Assembly: GCF_048266365.1 (NCBI RefSeq) | Contig: NZ_JBLWZP010000004.1 | Coordinates: 62,001-126,000, forward strand | DNA: 64,000 bases | Direction: 5' to 3' | Source: Galbibacter sp048266365 | GTDB taxonomy: Bacteria; Bacteroidota; Bacteroidia; Flavobacteriales; Flavobacteriaceae | Shown here: positions 55,258 through 64,000 of the stretch, one piece after another | How positions within the stretch are numbered: position 1 is the stretch's first letter | Layout of the letters: each line of letters starts with the position of its first letter | Notes under the pieces: model-generated | Told to the model about the DNA's origin: nothing | The model's database searches: none | The model's input: only the letters and a program-made list of their open reading frames with translations | Position numbers and translations under genes: made by a program

Positions 55258-58023
55258 ATGCATCAATCAAAACTTTTAATCTTATTCCTTTTTTTAGGAA
55301 TAGTTGCTTCTGCTCAAGAATACGAAATCACAGGTAAAGTTGTCGATAGTGAAACCAATGAACCCTTGGAGGCTTCTACAGTTTATGTAGAATCTGTAAA
55401 GGATAGTTCAATGGTCGCATATACGATAACGGATCAGAATGGAGATTTCGTTTTAGAAGCGCGCACCAACAGCGATAAGTTAAATTTATTTATAACTTAT
55501 AATGGATACAAGCCGAATGTTCGGGTACTTGATCTCGAACAAGACAAAATAGACCTAGGTTCGGTTGGCTTACAACTTCAAGCAGAAGAGCTGGAAGGGG
55601 TTAGCGTTGTTGGGGAAAGGGTTCCGCTTGTGATCAAAAAAGACACCTTGGAATTCAATGCAGATTCCTTTAAAACTCGACCTGATTCCAATGTTGAAGA
55701 CGTGTTGAAAAAACTACCTGGTGTAGAAGTAGATATAAATGGTAAGATTACCGTTAACGGTAAAGAAGTGGATAAGGTTTTGGTTAATGGCCAAGAGTTT
55801 TTTAGTTCTGACCCTAAAGTGGCTACCAAAAGTTTACCTAAGGAGATTATTGATAAAATTCAGATTACAGATAGTAAGACTAAGACCCAAGAGTTTACGG
55901 GAGAAGAAGGTGATGGTGAAACTAAAACCATTAACCTGACTGTCAAAAAGGATAAAAATAAAGGGTATTTAGGAAGGTTAGCCGCTGGATATGGAACTGA
56001 TGATCGCTATCAGGTTAATGGTATTGTCAATTACTTCAATGATAAAGAACGTATCAGTGTACTTGTAGGTTCTAATAATATCAACAATGCTGGTTTTTCT
56101 TTTGATGAGATCTACGATATGGTAGGGAATTCAAGAGGGGGTTATTCTTTTGCTAGTAGTAATGGTCTGATTAATAATTTCGGAAGGGGTATAACTACCT
56201 CCTCTACTGCAGGGGCAAGTTATGCCAATGCTGAGAAAGGAGCTTATGAAATTGGGGCGAATTACTTTTTTGCCTATAGTGACTCTTATAACAATCAAAA
56301 GACATCAAGGGAGAATATTCTACCAGAAGGTAGTTATTTTACCGATAGTGAATCTCGTTTTGATGGTAGCACCAACTCTAATAGAGGTGCAGGAGAATTT
56401 GAGTTTGACATTGATGAGACCTTGAGAATCTCAGTGGAACCTGTCTTGAGTGTGAATCGTACAAACTCATATGATCAAAGCAGTACAACCACTACGGATT
56501 TGGACGGGAATATATCAAATAGCAATGAGCGTTCTACCGTAAGTGATGGAATGCAGCGAAGCTTTAATAACAGAATTGACGTCTTAAAGAAATTGGATAC
56601 TCTTGGTAAGTTTATTCGTTTGTCGTTTAGAAACTCAAATTCGATTAACGAAAACGAATCTAACTTTGTATCCAACCGTCAGATATTTGGAGACCAACCT
56701 AATGAAGAAGCCTTAGATCAGATGCGTTATTCTGATAACAAACAAGATAATTATACGGTTTCAGTTGGCTATCGTCAACCCTTATCAAAATCCTATTTTC
56801 TTGATTTCGGATACGAGTATAATACGAATTCTCAAATGAATGAAAACTCGGTATACGATTTAGATAGATCTAATGGAGAATATGAGCAGTTTAATGATAT
56901 CCTAAGTACGAACTATGAGTTTGATTCCCAAACACAGCGACCATCAATTGGAATACGCAAAGAAGGGGAGAAGTTTAGATTTAGATTTGGAGCGAACTAC
57001 CAACTAACTGACCTTTCCAATAAGGACTATTTGCATACGGGAACTTTTGATCGTGATTATGAGAATTTGTCTTTTGACGCTATGGTTCAATACAAGGTGA
57101 ATAGGAATTTCAATATGCGCCTTCGATATGGTTCAGGTGTAAACGCTCCTTCGGTTGGTGAATTGCAGCCTGTTAGAAATATTTCAAACCCTTTAAATGT
57201 TATCGTAGGTAATCCTGATTTGGGATTGGAAAAAAGCCATCGATTCAATTTGAACTTGGACAACTTTAACTGGAAGGAAAGGACAGGTTTCTTTGTTTAT
57301 ATGGGGGCCCAAATCCAAGAAGATAAAGTAGTTAGTGTGACAACCATTGATGAGGATTTGTTGAGAACGACCACTTTTGATAACGTGGATGGAAACTTTA
57401 ACTTTTATGGAGGTGTAGGTTACTCTAAGCAAATTAAGAAGGATAGTACCTATACGATTAAAATTAATTTTGATCCAAGTCTTAATTATAATAATGACGT
57501 AAGCTTTGTCAATAATAATAAGTTAACTGCAAAACGATTTTCATTTTCTCCAAGATTGGGTGTAGGGTTTAATTTTGGCGAATTGTTAGAGATCGAACCA
57601 AACTACAGCGTGAGTTTTAACAATACCAAATACTCTCTTGATACCACGGACGATCAAAATTTTATATCGCATAGAGCATCTTTAAGAGCAACTACTTACT
57701 GGCCGGAGAATATTGTTTGGGGTAATGATTTCAGTTATACCTATAATGGCAATGTTTCTTCTGGTTATGACAAAGACGTTCTCTTTTGGAATATGAGCCT
57801 AGGGGCGCAGTTCTTAAAGGATAAACTACTGTTTAAGGTGTTAGCCTATGACCTGTTAAATCAAAACAACAACAGTGCTAGATCCACAGGAGCCGATTAT
57901 ATTCAGGATTATCAAAGTACGGTTCTTAAACGCTATTTTATGGCAAGTGTAACCATTAAGTTTGATAAGTTTGGAGGTAAAGGAAAGCCAGAAGGTGGTC
58001 GCCGGTTCTACAGGATTCGATAG
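55258..58023 (+). CDS. outer membrane beta-barrel protein with carboxypeptidase-regulatory domain
   Basis: A 921-residue outer-membrane protein. The ATG at 55258 gives a signal peptide ending at SAQ (about residue 20). A CarboxypepD_reg-like domain (about 25-105: ITGKVVDSETNEPLEASTVYVES, DQNGDFVLEA) is followed by a plug-like part with FKTRPDSNVEDVLKKLPGVEVDINGKITVNGKEVDKVLVNGQEFFSSDP. The rest is a large barrel of the OMP_b-brl_3 (TonB-dependent receptor-like) family. The C-terminus is basic (GGRRFYRIR) rather than the usual aromatic end. Substrate unknown. Confidence 0.88.
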   Translation: MHQSKLLILFLFLGIVASAQEYEITGKVVDSETNEPLEASTVYVESVKDSSMVAYTITDQNGDFVLEARTNSDKLNLFITYNGYKPNVRVLDLEQDKIDLGSVGLQLQAEELEGVSVVGERVPLVIKKDTLEFNADSFKTRPDSNVEDVLKKLPGVEVDINGKITVNGKEVDKVLVNGQEFFSSDPKVATKSLPKEIIDKIQITDSKTKTQEFTGEEGDGETKTINLTVKKDKNKGYLGRLAAGYGTDDRYQVNGIVNYFNDKERISVLVGSNNINNAGFSFDEIYDMVGNSRGGYSFASSNGLINNFGRGITTSSTAGASYANAEKGAYEIGANYFFAYSDSYNNQKTSRENILPEGSYFTDSESRFDGSTNSNRGAGEFEFDIDETLRISVEPVLSVNRTNSYDQSSTTTTDLDGNISNSNERSTVSDGMQRSFNNRIDVLKKLDTLGKFIRLSFRNSNSINENESNFVSNRQIFGDQPNEEALDQMRYSDNKQDNYTVSVGYRQPLSKSYFLDFGYEYNTNSQMNENSVYDLDRSNGEYEQFNDILSTNYEFDSQTQRPSIGIRKEGEKFRFRFGANYQLTDLSNKDYLHTGTFDRDYENLSFDAMVQYKVNRNFNMRLRYGSGVNAPSVGELQPVRNISNPLNVIVGNPDLGLEKSHRFNLNLDNFNWKERTGFFVYMGAQIQEDKVVSVTTIDEDLLRTTTFDNVDGNFNFYGGVGYSKQIKKDSTYTIKINFDPSLNYNNDVSFVNNNKLTAKRFSFSPRLGVGFNFGELLEIEPNYSVSFNNTKYSLDTTDDQNFISHRASLRATTYWPENIVWGNDFSYTYNGNVSSGYDKDVLFWNMSLGAQFLKDKLLFKVLAYDLLNQNNNSARSTGADYIQDYQSTVLKRYFMASVTIKFDKFGGKGKPEGGRRFYRIR

Positions 58024-58060
58024 ACCCTCTTAGATTTTTACAGATCGTTTATATAGATAG

Positions 58061-58106
58061 AATAGTCCTCAGTAATTCGATAATTGTTCGATTGCTGAGG
58101 ACTATT
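58061..58106 (+). terminator. terminator after the beta-barrel gene
   Basis: AATAGTCCTCAG (58061-58072) pairs perfectly with CTGAGGACTATT (58095-58106), followed by GCTTTAAT. Confidence 0.7.
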
Positions 58107-58208
58107 GCTTTAATAAAAAAACAGATTAAATCAGTTGTAAATCAATGGTATATATTTTTTTTACTAATTTGTGATACACTAGCAGTGCTATAACTAAATC
58201 AACATATT

Positions 58209-59294
58209 GTGAATACTAAAGGGTCATTACTTCTTTTTAGCTTTTTTCTAGGTTTTTGGGTGCTATTAACTTCTTGCCAAAAAGCTCATCAAATCGACGT
58301 CGAACTTTTTATTCCAGTTGATAATTCCAAATTATATGTACGCTTGGCTGGTAACGCCAATGGTCCCATAGTTATCAACCTTCATGGTGGGCCGGGTGCT
58401 TTCTCTGGTTTTGCTCGTGAATCCTATAAGGATTTTCTTGAACAGGATTACCTAATTGCCTATTTGGATCAAAGGGGTGGCGGTAAATCAGCTGTTGAAA
58501 AGGATTCTACAATGCTGACCATGAAACAATTTGTTAAGGATTTGGACATAGTGGTTGATACCTTAAGAAAGCGATATAAGGGTAAAGCTATTAATCTTAT
58601 AGGGTCATCCTGGGGTGGAACATTAGGATTATTGTATATGGTAGCCAATCAACAAAAAATAAACGCCTTTGCCTGTATTAGTGGAAAGGCAGATGGAATG
58701 TATCCCATCCTTGCACTGATTGCAAAAGAAAAAGAACTGGCTACGGAGTTTCTCAATAAAGCCAATGATTCCGCCTCTAAAGAACGGTACCAAAAAATAT
58801 TGTCCAAATTAAATGAAATGGAAAACAGTGATTTTGATATATTTTTTAAGGATATGAATCTAATCAAGCACACTTATACAAAAGCATTGGGGTTCGATGC
58901 TTATTGGGCCAATAAGGAGGCTCAGCAAACCGCGGCTGAATTGGCTTCGGATACGGCCTATTTTAGAAGAGCTGGTTATACCATGCAAGCTTTTGATAGG
59001 GCTATGGAAAAGTATGAATATGTCAATAGGGTCTTTAGAAATACTCCGGCGTACAATCATTTAAATATATTGGACGAGATCTCAGTGATTCAAAAACCTA
59101 TTTTGGTGTTACAAGGAGAATTTGATTATGCCATAGGAGTTCAACAAGCTAAAATGATCTATGAAGCCTTAACTGGGGTGTCAATGGGTGATAAAAAGCT
59201 TATCATCATTCCCGAAACCGCTCACAATCTGAACCTTGAGGCTCCAAAGCAGTATAACAATGTCGTTAAATCGTTTTTTAATAAATACAATTAG
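58209..59294 (+). CDS. alpha/beta hydrolase, proline iminopeptidase-like lipoprotein
   Basis: A 361-residue alpha/beta-hydrolase fold enzyme. The GTG at 58209 is accepted because the lipoprotein signal (LLFSFFLGFWVLLTSC) follows at once and no ATG is near. The oxyanion motif HGGPG, the strand DQRGGGKS (family DQRGxGxS), the nucleophile elbow GSSWGG, the acid in GEFDYAIG and the histidine in ETAHNL are all present. These match proline iminopeptidase-type hydrolases, though the substrate could be another ester or amide. It would face the periplasm. Confidence 0.85.
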   Translation: MNTKGSLLLFSFFLGFWVLLTSCQKAHQIDVELFIPVDNSKLYVRLAGNANGPIVINLHGGPGAFSGFARESYKDFLEQDYLIAYLDQRGGGKSAVEKDSTMLTMKQFVKDLDIVVDTLRKRYKGKAINLIGSSWGGTLGLLYMVANQQKINAFACISGKADGMYPILALIAKEKELATEFLNKANDSASKERYQKILSKLNEMENSDFDIFFKDMNLIKHTYTKALGFDAYWANKEAQQTAAELASDTAYFRRAGYTMQAFDRAMEKYEYVNRVFRNTPAYNHLNILDEISVIQKPILVLQGEFDYAIGVQQAKMIYEALTGVSMGDKKLIIIPETAHNLNLEAPKQYNNVVKSFFNKYN

Positions 59295-59346
59295 CTTGGA
59301 AACCCAAATGCAGTTTTATTTTTGTCAGATTAGCTAATCATACGTT

Positions 59347-60198
59347 CTACCAGCTTCCACCTGCACCACCTCCACTGAATCCGCCGCCGCCGAAACCACC
59401 GCCGAAACCACCTCCACTGAATCCTCCGCCACCTCCGAAGCCACCGCCTGTTCCACCTCTTCCGAGATTACTTAGGATGATAATGTCTAATAGATCAATG
59501 CCTCCACCACCTCGTCCTCCGTTTCTTCCACCACGATTATTTCGGTTTTTGGATAGGATGATGATGATGATAACAAATATGATAAAGACAAATACGAACC
59601 CTAGGCCTGAAGAACCTGATGGTTGTCCTCCTCTAGGTTGTGGGGTGCCTTGATAAGTGCCGTTAAATAAATAAATGAGCGCATCTGTACCTTTTTGAAG
59701 TCCAGCGTAATAGTCTCCCTTTTTAAATTCAGGTATGATGATGTTTCTAACGATCTCTCCGTTGATACCAGCAGTTAGTTTGTGCTCCAATCCGTAGCCT
59801 GGAGAGATCCAAATCGTACGTTCTTTAGCAGCTAATAAGATGAACACGCCATTGTCTTCTTTGGATTGCCCAATTCCCCATTCTTGAGCCCAACGCGGGG
59901 TTAAAAGACCGATGTTTTCTCCATTGATGGTTGGAACAGTGGCAATCACAATCTGTGTGCTAGTCGTATCTGCATACTGAATTAACTTCTGTTCAAGAGC
60001 GGATTTTTCAGCTTCCGATAATAGTTTAGCAAAATCATAGACACTGGTGTTCATGTCTGGTTTTGCTGGAACATCAAATTGTGCAAATAGGGATGGAATC
60101 TGGAAAATTCCAATAAATAAAAATATGAATAACAGCTGCTGCTTTGTTTTCAAGATGCTAGTTTTTAGAAATGTGGTCCGGGAGTTGATTGACATCAT
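59347..60198 (-). CDS. TPM-domain protein (YgcG-like) with Gly-rich tail
   Basis: A 283-residue membrane-anchored protein, start uncertain. ATGs at 60198 and 60195 both overlap the upstream gene by about 40 bp. A signal segment (LLFIFLFIGIFQIPSLFAQ) precedes a TPM domain (about residues 50-180: VYDFAKLLSEAEKSALEQKL, TSTQIVIATVP, EDNGVFILLAAKERTIWISPGYGLE). A membrane helix (about 200-222) is followed by a long Gly/Phe/Ser-rich tail ending GGAGGSW. TPM domains have proposed roles in envelope maintenance (as in the phosphatase TLP18.3), not settled. It is the last of three genes with the other TPM gene and lemA. Confidence 0.85.
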   Translation of the reverse strand: MMSINSRTTFLKTSILKTKQQLLFIFLFIGIFQIPSLFAQFDVPAKPDMNTSVYDFAKLLSEAEKSALEQKLIQYADTTSTQIVIATVPTINGENIGLLTPRWAQEWGIGQSKEDNGVFILLAAKERTIWISPGYGLEHKLTAGINGEIVRNIIIPEFKKGDYYAGLQKGTDALIYLFNGTYQGTPQPRGGQPSGSSGLGFVFVFIIFVIIIIILSKNRNNRGGRNGGRGGGGIDLLDIIILSNLGRGGTGGGFGGGGGFSGGGFGGGFGGGGFSGGGAGGSW

Positions 60199-60604
60199 CA
60201 CGGTGCCAAGGAAAGTGTGCTTTCAGTTCTTCGCCCGCTTTTAGTATTCCTTCAGTTAAACCGAGTTTAAAATTATTGTGTCTAAAGTGGTATTGAATTT
60301 TATCTTTTGTGGATTCCCAAAAGTTTTTTGGTACAACTTGATTAATCCCTTTATCGCCATAAATGGCAAAGGCTTTGTCTTTGGCCGCTACATAAATTAA
60401 AACGCCATTGCGCTGCGTTGTATTATCCATTTTTAGAAAGTGAAACACTTCTGATGCTCTTTTGAGCGGAGTTAATTCCCCGGAGGAAGGTTCGATATGT
60501 ACACGTATCTCTCCTGAGGTTTCTTTTTCCGCTATTCGTATAGCTTCAATAACTTCTTGTTCCTCTTCTAGGGTTAATAATTGTTCTACATTGGAAGAAT
60601 TCAT
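60158..60604 (-). CDS. TPM-domain protein
   Basis: A 148-residue soluble protein (ATG at 60604; a TTG upstream is discarded). The TPM domain covers most of it (LTLEEEQEVIEAIRIAEKETSGEIRVHIEP, QRNGVLIYVAAKDKAFAIYGDKGINQVVP, LTEGILKAGEELKAHFPWHRDD). No signal or membrane helix, so it probably lies at the inner face of the membrane. It lies between lemA and the second TPM gene; this trio is common in Bacteroidota. Confidence 0.87.
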   Translation of the reverse strand: MNSSNVEQLLTLEEEQEVIEAIRIAEKETSGEIRVHIEPSSGELTPLKRASEVFHFLKMDNTTQRNGVLIYVAAKDKAFAIYGDKGINQVVPKNFWESTKDKIQYHFRHNNFKLGLTEGILKAGEELKAHFPWHRDDVNQLPDHISKN

Positions 60605-60685
60605 GCGTGTGCAATTTTGGTTCAACGAAAAGATGAAAACTTAAAAAAAAGAAAAAAGCTGCTCTTTGAGGAGCAGCTGTGCGTA

Positions 60686-61297
60686 TTAACTGTTTTTGTC
60701 GTCAAAATTGAAATCTACCTCTACAGGCTTCTCAGCTCCTGCTTCAGCATCAAAATAAGGCTTGCCTTCAAAATCGAATAGCCCAGCCAAAATCGAGTTA
60801 GGGAATTTCTTGACGTGATTGTTGTAAGGGGTGATCGCCTCATTGTACCGAATCCTAGCCGTTTGAATGGTGTTTTCCGTACTGGTTAACTCATCTTGTA
60901 GCTTGAGGAAGTTTTGATTGGCTTTGAGTTCTGGGTAGCGCTCCACACTTACCAATAACCGGCTCAATGCGCTACTTAAACCACCTTGGGCCTGGTTAAA
61001 TGCTGCCAATTGCTCCGTTGAAATGTTTTCCGGATTGATGTTTACTGAAGTTGCTTTTGCACGAGCTTCTATAACATCGGTGAGCGTACTTCTTTCAAAG
61101 TCTGCAGCACCTTTAACGGTATTGACAAGATTTCCAATCAAGTCGTTTCTACGTTGATAGGCAGTTTGTACATTTCCCCATGTTTGTGCTACGGTTTCGT
61201 TAAGGCTTATCGCTGTGTTGTTAAAGCCAACAACCCAGTTGTAAATACCAAATCCGATAACGGCAAGTACGATAAGGGCAATAATCCACTTTTTCAT
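60686..61297 (-). CDS. LemA family protein
   Basis: A 203-residue LemA protein: N-terminal membrane anchor (MKKWIIALIVLAVIGFGIYN), then the helical domain with NNTAISLNETVAQTWGNVQTAYQRRNDLIGNLVNTVKGAA and FNQAQGGLSSALSRLLVSVERYPELKANQNF. The family forms helical bundles facing outward. Role unknown; the TPM genes follow 81 bp downstream. Confidence 0.92.
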   Translation of the reverse strand: MKKWIIALIVLAVIGFGIYNWVVGFNNTAISLNETVAQTWGNVQTAYQRRNDLIGNLVNTVKGAADFERSTLTDVIEARAKATSVNINPENISTEQLAAFNQAQGGLSSALSRLLVSVERYPELKANQNFLKLQDELTSTENTIQTARIRYNEAITPYNNHVKKFPNSILAGLFDFEGKPYFDAEAGAEKPVEVDFNFDDKNS

Positions 61298-61376
61298 AAT
61301 AGTTGATGTGTTAGTGTTGTTCTTAAATTATAAGTATTTGAAACATAGATATTGTTACAATGCTGAACTAAATATA

Positions 61377-61706
61377 TTACAATTGTTCTTTAATTTTAGA
61401 TAGTTCTGCCTTGATTCCTTCTAATTTACGAATTATCTCAAAATTAGAAAGGGTTTTTTTCTTTTGTTCTTTAAGATGCGTTTTTGCCCCCTCAAGTGTA
61501 AAACCGCGTTCTTTTACTAAATGGTAAATGAGTTCCAAGTTTTTCACATCTTCTTGGGTGAACCTTCTGTTCCCTTTTGCATTCTTTTTGGGCTTGAGAA
61601 TATCAAATTCTTTGTCCCAGAAACGGATAAGAGAAGTATTCACGTCAAAAGCCTTAGCAACTTCTCCAATGCTGTAATACAATTTATCAGGAAGATCGAT
61701 ATGCAT
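61377..61706 (-). CDS. MerR-type regulator
   Basis: A 109-residue protein with a MerR-like winged helix (about residues 10-80: YYSIGEVAKAFDVNTSLIRFWDKEFDILKPKKNAKGNRRFTQEDV) and a short coiled-coil tail. It lacks a sensing domain or cysteines, so it is of the short Flavobacteria type whose ligand is unknown. Starts 2 bp after the M23 gene and is co-transcribed with it. Confidence 0.88.
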   Translation of the reverse strand: MHIDLPDKLYYSIGEVAKAFDVNTSLIRFWDKEFDILKPKKNAKGNRRFTQEDVKNLELIYHLVKERGFTLEGAKTHLKEQKKKTLSNFEIIRKLEGIKAELSKIKEQL

Positions 61707-61708
61707 TA

Positions 61709-62686
61709 TTAGTCTAGTGATTGGTTTTCTTGTGATGCAGCATGAAGTAGCGCTTCGTATTCATCGGCAGATAAGGAACCGTAATAGAAGTTGATAGGAT
61801 CAATGCGCTCTCCGTCTTTCCAGACTTCGTAGTGACAATGCGGAGCTTGGGATCTTCCGGTACTACCTACAAATCCAATGAGGTCACCACGTTTTACCTT
61901 TTGTCCTTTACGAACATTGTATTTGCTTAAATGCCCATAGAGGCTCAAATATCCAAAACCGTGATCGATCCTAATGTGTTCACCATATCCAGAGGAATTG
62001 TTATCAGCACGGACCACGACACCGTTTCCAGTGGCGTATACCGGTGTTCCTCTAGGAGCTGTAAAGTCCATTCCTTTATGCATTTTTCTAACCTTGGTAA
62101 ACGGGTCGGAACGCCAGCCGTATCCAGAGGCCATCCGAGTTAGATTTTCATTACTGATCGGCTGAATTGCAGGAATTGCAGCTAGTAATTCTTCTTTTGC
62201 TTTCGCAAGATCTGTGATCTCATCCAATGATTTAGATTGTATCACAAGTCTCTTTTGAAGTTTTTCTAATTTTTGAGTAGCCCCAATGATAAGGTCGGAT
62301 TGATTAAATCCTTCAAGGTGCTTGTAGCGGTTTACACCTCCAAAACCAGCAGTTCGCTGTTCTTTTGGTATAGGGTTGGCCTCAAAATAAACACGATAGA
62401 TATTGTTGTCTCTATCTTCTATATTTTCTAGTACTTCTTCAACTTGGGCCATTTTTTTATTCAACAACTCAAATTGAAACTCGTAATTTTTTAATTCTCT
62501 TGCTTGGGAAAGTTCTTTTGGTGTACTAACTAGGCTGGTGTTTAATAATATTAATAGACAGATTCCACCAAAAAGAAAGGCAGCTACAAAAAACAAACTA
62601 ATATTGATCGCTTTTTTCCCTTTCTTAGGTTCTATCCTTCTGTAGGATAAAGTTTCGGAATCGTAATAATATTTAACCTTAGACAT
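61709..62686 (-). CDS. M23 family metallopeptidase (peptidoglycan hydrolase)
   Basis: A 325-residue envelope protein with one membrane helix (about residues 27-52), a coiled coil (about 60-170) and a C-terminal LytM/M23 peptidase. The zinc-site motifs are present: HKGMDFTAPRGTPVYA (H and D), YGHLSKYNVRKGQKVKRGD and HCHYEVW (HxH). M23 enzymes of this type cut peptidoglycan cross-bridges in the periplasm or regulate amidases. It diverges from alaS. Confidence 0.92.
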   Translation of the reverse strand: MSKVKYYYDSETLSYRRIEPKKGKKAINISLFFVAAFLFGGICLLILLNTSLVSTPKELSQARELKNYEFQFELLNKKMAQVEEVLENIEDRDNNIYRVYFEANPIPKEQRTAGFGGVNRYKHLEGFNQSDLIIGATQKLEKLQKRLVIQSKSLDEITDLAKAKEELLAAIPAIQPISNENLTRMASGYGWRSDPFTKVRKMHKGMDFTAPRGTPVYATGNGVVVRADNNSSGYGEHIRIDHGFGYLSLYGHLSKYNVRKGQKVKRGDLIGFVGSTGRSQAPHCHYEVWKDGERIDPINFYYGSLSADEYEALLHAASQENQSLD

Positions 62687-62701
62687 TAGTTATAAAAGTT
62701 C

Positions 62702-62709
62702 TATTTTTG
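62702..62709 (+). promoter_or_regulatory. possible -10 element for alaS
   Basis: TATTTTTG matches TAnnTTTG, about 97 bp before the alaS start; the -33 side is poor, so the support is weak. Confidence 0.3.
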
Positions 62710-62746
62710 CCAAATGAAATGGCTGTTCTCCATGATGAGTAACGGA

Positions 62747-62754
62747 CAAATATA
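62747..62754 (-). promoter_or_regulatory. -10 element of the M23-MerR operon
   Basis: The minus strand reads TATATTTG, matching TAnnTTTG, 60 bp before the M23 start codon; no TTTG at -33 was found. Confidence 0.4.
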
Positions 62755-62805
62755 TAAATTGTTTTTTAGCCGAGTATAATTTTTAGTAAAAGTTAAGATT
62801 TAAAC

Positions 62806-64000
62806 ATGAAATCGAGAGATATCCGCAAAAAGTTTTTAGATTTTTTTAACCAAAAAGGACACACCATAGTACCATCGGCACCTATGGTGATCAAGGATGA
62901 TCCAACCCTGATGTTTACCAATGCAGGGATGAATCAATTCAAAGAATATTTTCTTGGGAATAAAACGCCCAAAACCACACGATTGACTGATACTCAGAAG
63001 TGTTTGCGTGTTAGCGGGAAACACAACGATTTGGAAGAGGTAGGTAAGGATACGTATCACCATACCATGTTCGAGATGTTAGGGAACTGGAGTTTTGGGG
63101 ATTACTTTAAAAAAGATGCTATAGCCTGGGCTTGGGAGTTGTTGACTGAAGTTTATGGGATTGATAAGGATATCATTTATGTGACTGTGTTTGAAGGTTC
63201 TGATTCTGAGGGTTTAGAATTGGACCAAGAAGCCTATGACTATTGGAAGGCCATAGTTCCAGAGGATCGCATCATCCTAGGGAATAAAAAAGATAACTTT
63301 TGGGAGATGGGAGATCAAGGGCCCTGTGGTCCATCTTCAGAGATCCATGTTGACATTAGACCGGCAGCTGAAAGGTCCAAGATTTCCGGTGCATCCTTAG
63401 TGAATATGGATCACCCTCAGGTAGTAGAAATTTGGAATTTGGTATTTATTGAATTCAACCGTAAGGCAGATGGAACTCTAGAGAAGTTGGCCGCACAGCA
63501 CGTAGATACTGGAATGGGCTTTGAACGCCTAAGTATGGTTTTACAAGGAACTACAAGCAATTACGATACAGATGTCTTTACACCGCTGATCAGAGAAATT
63601 GAAACCATCACCTCTACGGAGTATGGAACCTCTGAAGAAACTGATATTGCAATCCGTGTGATTGCAGACCACGTTAGAGCCGTAGCATTTGCTATTGCAG
63701 ATGGGCAGTTACCAAGTAATACAGGTGCCGGATATGTGATTCGTAGAATTCTTAGAAGAGCCATTCGTTACGGATTCACCTTCTTAAATCAGAAAGAAGC
63801 ATTTATCTACAAATTAGTAGACACCTTAAGCAAACAAATGCACGAGTTCTTTCCAGAACTTAAGAAACAAAAAAACATCATATACAATGTGATCAAGGAG
63901 GAAGAGAATTCCTTCCTACGTACCTTGGCACAAGGACTGTTGTTATTGGATACCGTTATAAAAGAGAATGACGCAAGCGAAATCCCAGGAGAAAAGGCTT
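62806..64000 (+). CDS. alaS: alanyl-tRNA synthetase, 3' truncated by the window end
   Basis: The ATG at 62806 opens a frame of 398 codons that runs off the window. The class II core is complete in its first motifs: FFNQKGHTIVPSAPMVIKDDPTL, TNAGMNQFKEYFLG, then RVSGKHNDLEEVG, FEMLGNWSFGDYFKKDA, NFWEMGDQGPCGPSSEIHVD and AQHVDTGMGFERL. The ATG and the start MKSRDIRKKFLDFF match the family, which is about 870 residues long, so the tRNA-recognition, editing and C-terminal parts lie outside. Charges tRNA-Ala with alanine. Confidence 0.95.
   Translation, partial: MKSRDIRKKFLDFFNQKGHTIVPSAPMVIKDDPTLMFTNAGMNQFKEYFLGNKTPKTTRLTDTQKCLRVSGKHNDLEEVGKDTYHHTMFEMLGNWSFGDYFKKDAIAWAWELLTEVYGIDKDIIYVTVFEGSDSEGLELDQEAYDYWKAIVPEDRIILGNKKDNFWEMGDQGPCGPSSEIHVDIRPAAERSKISGASLVNMDHPQVVEIWNLVFIEFNRKADGTLEKLAAQHVDTGMGFERLSMVLQGTTSNYDTDVFTPLIREIETITSTEYGTSEETDIAIRVIADHVRAVAFAIADGQLPSNTGAGYVIRRILRRAIRYGFTFLNQKEAFIYKLVDTLSKQMHEFFPELKKQKNIIYNVIKEEENSFLRTLAQGLLLLDTVIKENDASEIPGEKA

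Overview
The window comes from the chromosome of a member of the Bacteroidota, most probably a Flavobacteriaceae. The signs are low-GC, AT-rich intergenic DNA, a SusC/SusD pair, lipoprotein-type signal peptides, several promoters of the Bacteroidota form TTTG-N19/20-TAnnTTTG, and housekeeping genes (era, der, alaS, LemA/TPM) with flavobacterial-looking sequences. A marine or host-associated lifestyle would fit the sialic acid genes, but that is inference.

Layout. 1-1674 is the 3' part of a PepSY-flavodoxin-reductase gene. 1754-2695 holds two small exported hypotheticals on the minus strand. 2923-4471 is a minus-strand operon (ArsR repressor, SRPBCC, DoxX, DUF1801) whose promoter lies inside a perfect inverted repeat. 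4647-7857 carries a flavin reductase-like gene and an AraC regulator / DJ-1-PfpI / cupin group. 8037-22188 is a complete-looking sialic acid utilisation locus. It has a FadR-type GntR regulator, SusC, SusD, sialidase 1, a PKD/LamG lipoprotein, N-acetylneuraminate lyase, a kelch mutarotase fused to a sodium:solute symporter, and sialidase 2. A FadR-type operator (ATATTGTCCTACAATAT) sits just before susC. The genes would bind sialoglycans, release sialic acid, interconvert its anomers, import it and split it to ManNAc and pyruvate. No ManNAc epimerase or kinase is present here.

22424-24845 is a decaying stretch: an HNH endonuclease gene behind a consensus promoter, a HIT gene with one in-frame TAA, and a carboxypeptidase-regulatory-like gene with another in-frame TAA. 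25084-26205 is a CPBP membrane protease and a small partner. 26762-29297 holds two regulators (TPR-TM-AraC, then LuxR type).

29426-45840 is the most unusual part: five tightly packed plus-strand genes (376, 1173, 1206, 2080 and 625 aa, about 5,460 residues in all). One carries a DUF6603-like domain, none has a signal peptide, and only one has an evident membrane segment. I know of no described function for this set, and it is the best candidate for an undescribed system.

45960-49458 is an island edge: two pieces of tyrosine recombinase, a Fic C-terminal remnant, a truncated IS1634-type transposase fused to a recombinase fragment, an intact AbiE-type type IV toxin-antitoxin pair with duplicated palindromes, and an initiator tRNA-Met gene. 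49584 to the end is ordinary chromosome: AGCS symporter, era, a choice-of-anchor I lipoprotein, der, an outer-membrane beta-barrel receptor, an alpha/beta hydrolase, two TPM proteins, LemA, a MerR regulator, an M23 peptidase, and the 5' two-fifths or so of alaS.
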